Positions 62,476 to 64,000 of a DNA stretch of 64,000 nucleotides are shown piece by piece. The stretch is taken from positions 1-64,000 of the forward strand of contig CAVONV010000016.1 in assembly GCA_963697355.1 (NCBI GenBank). The letters run 5' to 3'. The stretch's first letter is position 1, and every line of letters starts with the position of its first letter. The translations under genes were made by a program, and so were the position numbers. Source of the DNA: CAVONV01 sp963697355 (GTDB taxonomy: Bacteria > Acidobacteriota > Vicinamibacteria > Marinacidobacterales > DATDRI01). The notes beneath the pieces are model-generated. The model saw nothing but the letters and a program-made list of their open reading frames with translations. It was not told the origin of the DNA and did no database searches.

Positions 62476-62895
62476 CTAAGCTGTGAAAATCCCGAGCGAT
62501 TCGATCCACCGATCGGCCCGCTCTCCGGATCGCGCCTTGATATAGGCGCGCCATTTCTCCCGAGCGTCACGACGGCGGTGTATAAACTCGTCGAAGCCGC
62601 TTCCGTCAGGGTCGGATTCTAGGACCACTGCGATGGCCGTCTTGAGCTTACCATCCTCCAAAGACTCCCAAAAAGAGTCCTGCTCCTGCATCATCTCTTC
62701 CATCGAGAGTTTGGGAATCTGAATGAAGCGCCGACCCCCGTCTGCCTCGATTTGCCAAGCCATCTCCTCGGTCTCGGGGTCGTGGTGATCCTCCAGGATG
62801 TTGAAAACCCTCCCGCTATCTCGATCCAAGTAGTAACTACGCTCGAGGGAGTTGTCGTCGAAAGCGACAATGAGCGCGTCCCGATCCAACTTCAC
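62476..62895 (-). CDS. UPF0158 family protein
   Basis: A 139-residue protein fitting UPF0158, with SYYLDRDSGRVFNILED at the start, RRFIQIPKLSMEEMMQEQ in the middle and WRAYIKARSGERADRWIESLGI at the end. The start is a GTG at 62895 with GAGGAGG upstream. The nearby ATG is out of frame. The open frame runs back to 62976 without family match. Function is unknown. Confidence 0.85.
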   Translation of the reverse strand: MKLDRDALIVAFDDNSLERSYYLDRDSGRVFNILEDHHDPETEEMAWQIEADGGRRFIQIPKLSMEEMMQEQDSFWESLEDGKLKTAIAVVLESDPDGSGFDEFIHRRRDAREKWRAYIKARSGERADRWIESLGIFTA

Positions 62896-63095
62896 GGATT
62901 CATTACCTCCTCTCGGTTCTTCGGACAGTTTGGCCTCTTGATTGGTTAGGAAAGCTCCCAGTGAGGTCGACCTCAACGTCGTAGTCGCATAATAGGAAAG
63001 TAGTTCCGGTGAGTTATGCTTATTTTAATCGAGCTCGGAGCGAGGATCAACCTCGAATAGCCATCGGGTTCTCCGAGCGTTTCTTTACTCCATTC

Positions 63096-64000
63096 CTAGA
63101 AGCGGATCTTCACGTCGTCGCCTTCGCGTACGTGGATCGTGTCTACGAAGCGGACGTAGCGGGGCGCGGTGCTCATCACGAGCGAGTGGGTGCGAGACCC
63201 TTCGCCGAAGAATCGGACACCTTGGAGAAGATCCCCAGTCGTCACTCCAGTCGCCGAGAAGATGATCTGTGAGCCCTGGGCGAGATCCTCCGTTCGGTAC
63301 AGGCGATCGGGGTCGGAGATGCCCATTTTTGCCATCCGTTCACTGTCGGTATCCTTGACGAGGCGAAGGCGTCCTAGAATCTCTCCGTTCAAGCAACGCA
63401 TCGCCGCCGCCGTCAGGACGCCTTCCGGAGCGCCGCCAACACCCATCACTGCATGTATGCCGCTTCCACGAACAGCCGCAGAGATGCCGGCCGAAAGATC
63501 TCCATCACCGATGAGTTTGATACGAGCTCCCACTCTTCTGATTTCAGCAATGAGGTCTTCGTGGCGGGGTCGATCGAGCACCACGATAACGAGGTCCTGT
63601 ACCGAACGGCCCAAGCAGCGGGCGATGGATTTGAGGTTATCTTCCACTGGAGCGTCGAGATCGACTTGTCCTCTGGACGATGGGCCTACAACGATCTTGT
63701 CCATGTAGATGTCAGGAGCGTTGAGAAGTCCTCCCTTTTCAGCGGCCGCCATGACGGCAATTGCATTCGGTGTGCCGGTAGCGCATAGATTTGTACCCTC
63801 GAGCGGATCGACCGCTATGTCGATCTCCGGTGCTCCGGGACCCCCAGTCCCCACGTTCTCCCCGATATAGAGCATAGGCGCTTTGTCTCGCTCACCCTCA
63901 CCGATCACGATCGTGCCGTTCATGCGCACGGAGTCCATGATCCGACGCATTTCTTCGACCGCCATTTGGTCGGAACGGTTGGCCTCACCCTGTCCCATAG
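63096..64000 (-). CDS. glpX: Class II fructose-1,6-bisphosphatase GlpX (5' end beyond window)
   Basis: The C-terminal 300 residues of GlpX, which removes the 1-phosphate from fructose-1,6-bisphosphate in gluconeogenesis. The lithium-sensitive phosphatase-fold marks are GTIVIGEGERDKAPML, DIAVDPLEGTNLCATG and GVGGAPEGVLTAAAM. The frame is open to the window edge. The residues MGQGEANRSDQMAVEEMRR correspond to the stretch about 20-25 residues after the usual start, so the real start lies outside. Confidence 0.94.
   Translation of the reverse strand, partial: MGQGEANRSDQMAVEEMRRIMDSVRMNGTIVIGEGERDKAPMLYIGENVGTGGPGAPEIDIAVDPLEGTNLCATGTPNAIAVMAAAEKGGLLNAPDIYMDKIVVGPSSRGQVDLDAPVEDNLKSIARCLGRSVQDLVIVVLDRPRHEDLIAEIRRVGARIKLIGDGDLSAGISAAVRGSGIHAVMGVGGAPEGVLTAAAMRCLNGEILGRLRLVKDTDSERMAKMGISDPDRLYRTEDLAQGSQIIFSATGVTTGDLLQGVRFFGEGSRTHSLVMSTAPRYVRFVDTIHVREGDDVKIRF

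Overview
The window looks like a chromosomal piece from an uncultivated Gram-negative bacterium, most probably of the Acidobacteriota or a close relative. The clues are an ADOP-type duplicated orphan ABC permease, a sigma/anti-sigma/DUF4097 cassette, a DUF5916 surface protein, many TPR lipoproteins, an M81 peptidase and an outer membrane (LptE, beta-barrels, lipoproteins). The assignment rests on family content only. Several genes that should be intact, including ATPase subunit A, carry single-base frameshifts, so part of the sequence may contain indel errors.

Layout. 0-10.4 kb is housekeeping: fabG, a zinc-ribbon/TPR pair, mutY, a TPR protein, then leuS-lptE-holA with rpsT convergent. 10.6-15.7 kb holds a LOG-family protein, an alkaline phosphatase and an ECF sigma/anti-sigma/DUF4097 operon on the minus strand. 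16.2-23.3 kb is a complete compact V/A-type ATPase operon (E, DUF2764, A, B, D, I, K). Its K subunit has the ion-site residues of sodium-pumping V-ATPases. It is followed by murJ, a beta-barrel gene and a Xer recombinase. 26.75-32.75 kb is an accessory island: a tRNA-like scrap, a truncated transposase, an IS-end-like repeat, an HNH protein, a many-times frameshifted DUF5916 gene and a second wrecked transposase. 32.9-38.2 kb has an M81 peptidase, the ADOP permease and a DUF4412 protein.

The most unusual locus is 38.8-44.3 kb: a sensor histidine kinase, a CBS-pair protein, a response-regulator receiver fused directly to an SLC13/DASS-like membrane transporter, and two more stand-alone receivers. 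All are on one strand with short spacers and all receivers keep their phosphorylation residues. This suggests a phosphorelay that gates transport directly rather than through transcription. A zinc-ribbon PAS protein lies on the other strand just beyond, past a second copy of the IS-end-like repeat.

45.4-64 kb holds an ABC exporter/transglutaminase operon, tsaC, a TPR-SLH lipoprotein with a (frameshifted) Crp regulator and a (frameshifted) CsgG-like gene, a Ser/Thr kinase, an alpha/beta hydrolase, a thioredoxin-like protein, DUF2911 and DUF4198 proteins, homoserine dehydrogenase, DUF72 and UPF0158 proteins, and a partial glpX at the right edge.

A recurrent intergenic feature is a family of degenerate tandem arrays with an 8-base period (units such as AACTCGAG, TACTCAAG, TGATTTCC), seen in about nine separate places, nearly all between genes.
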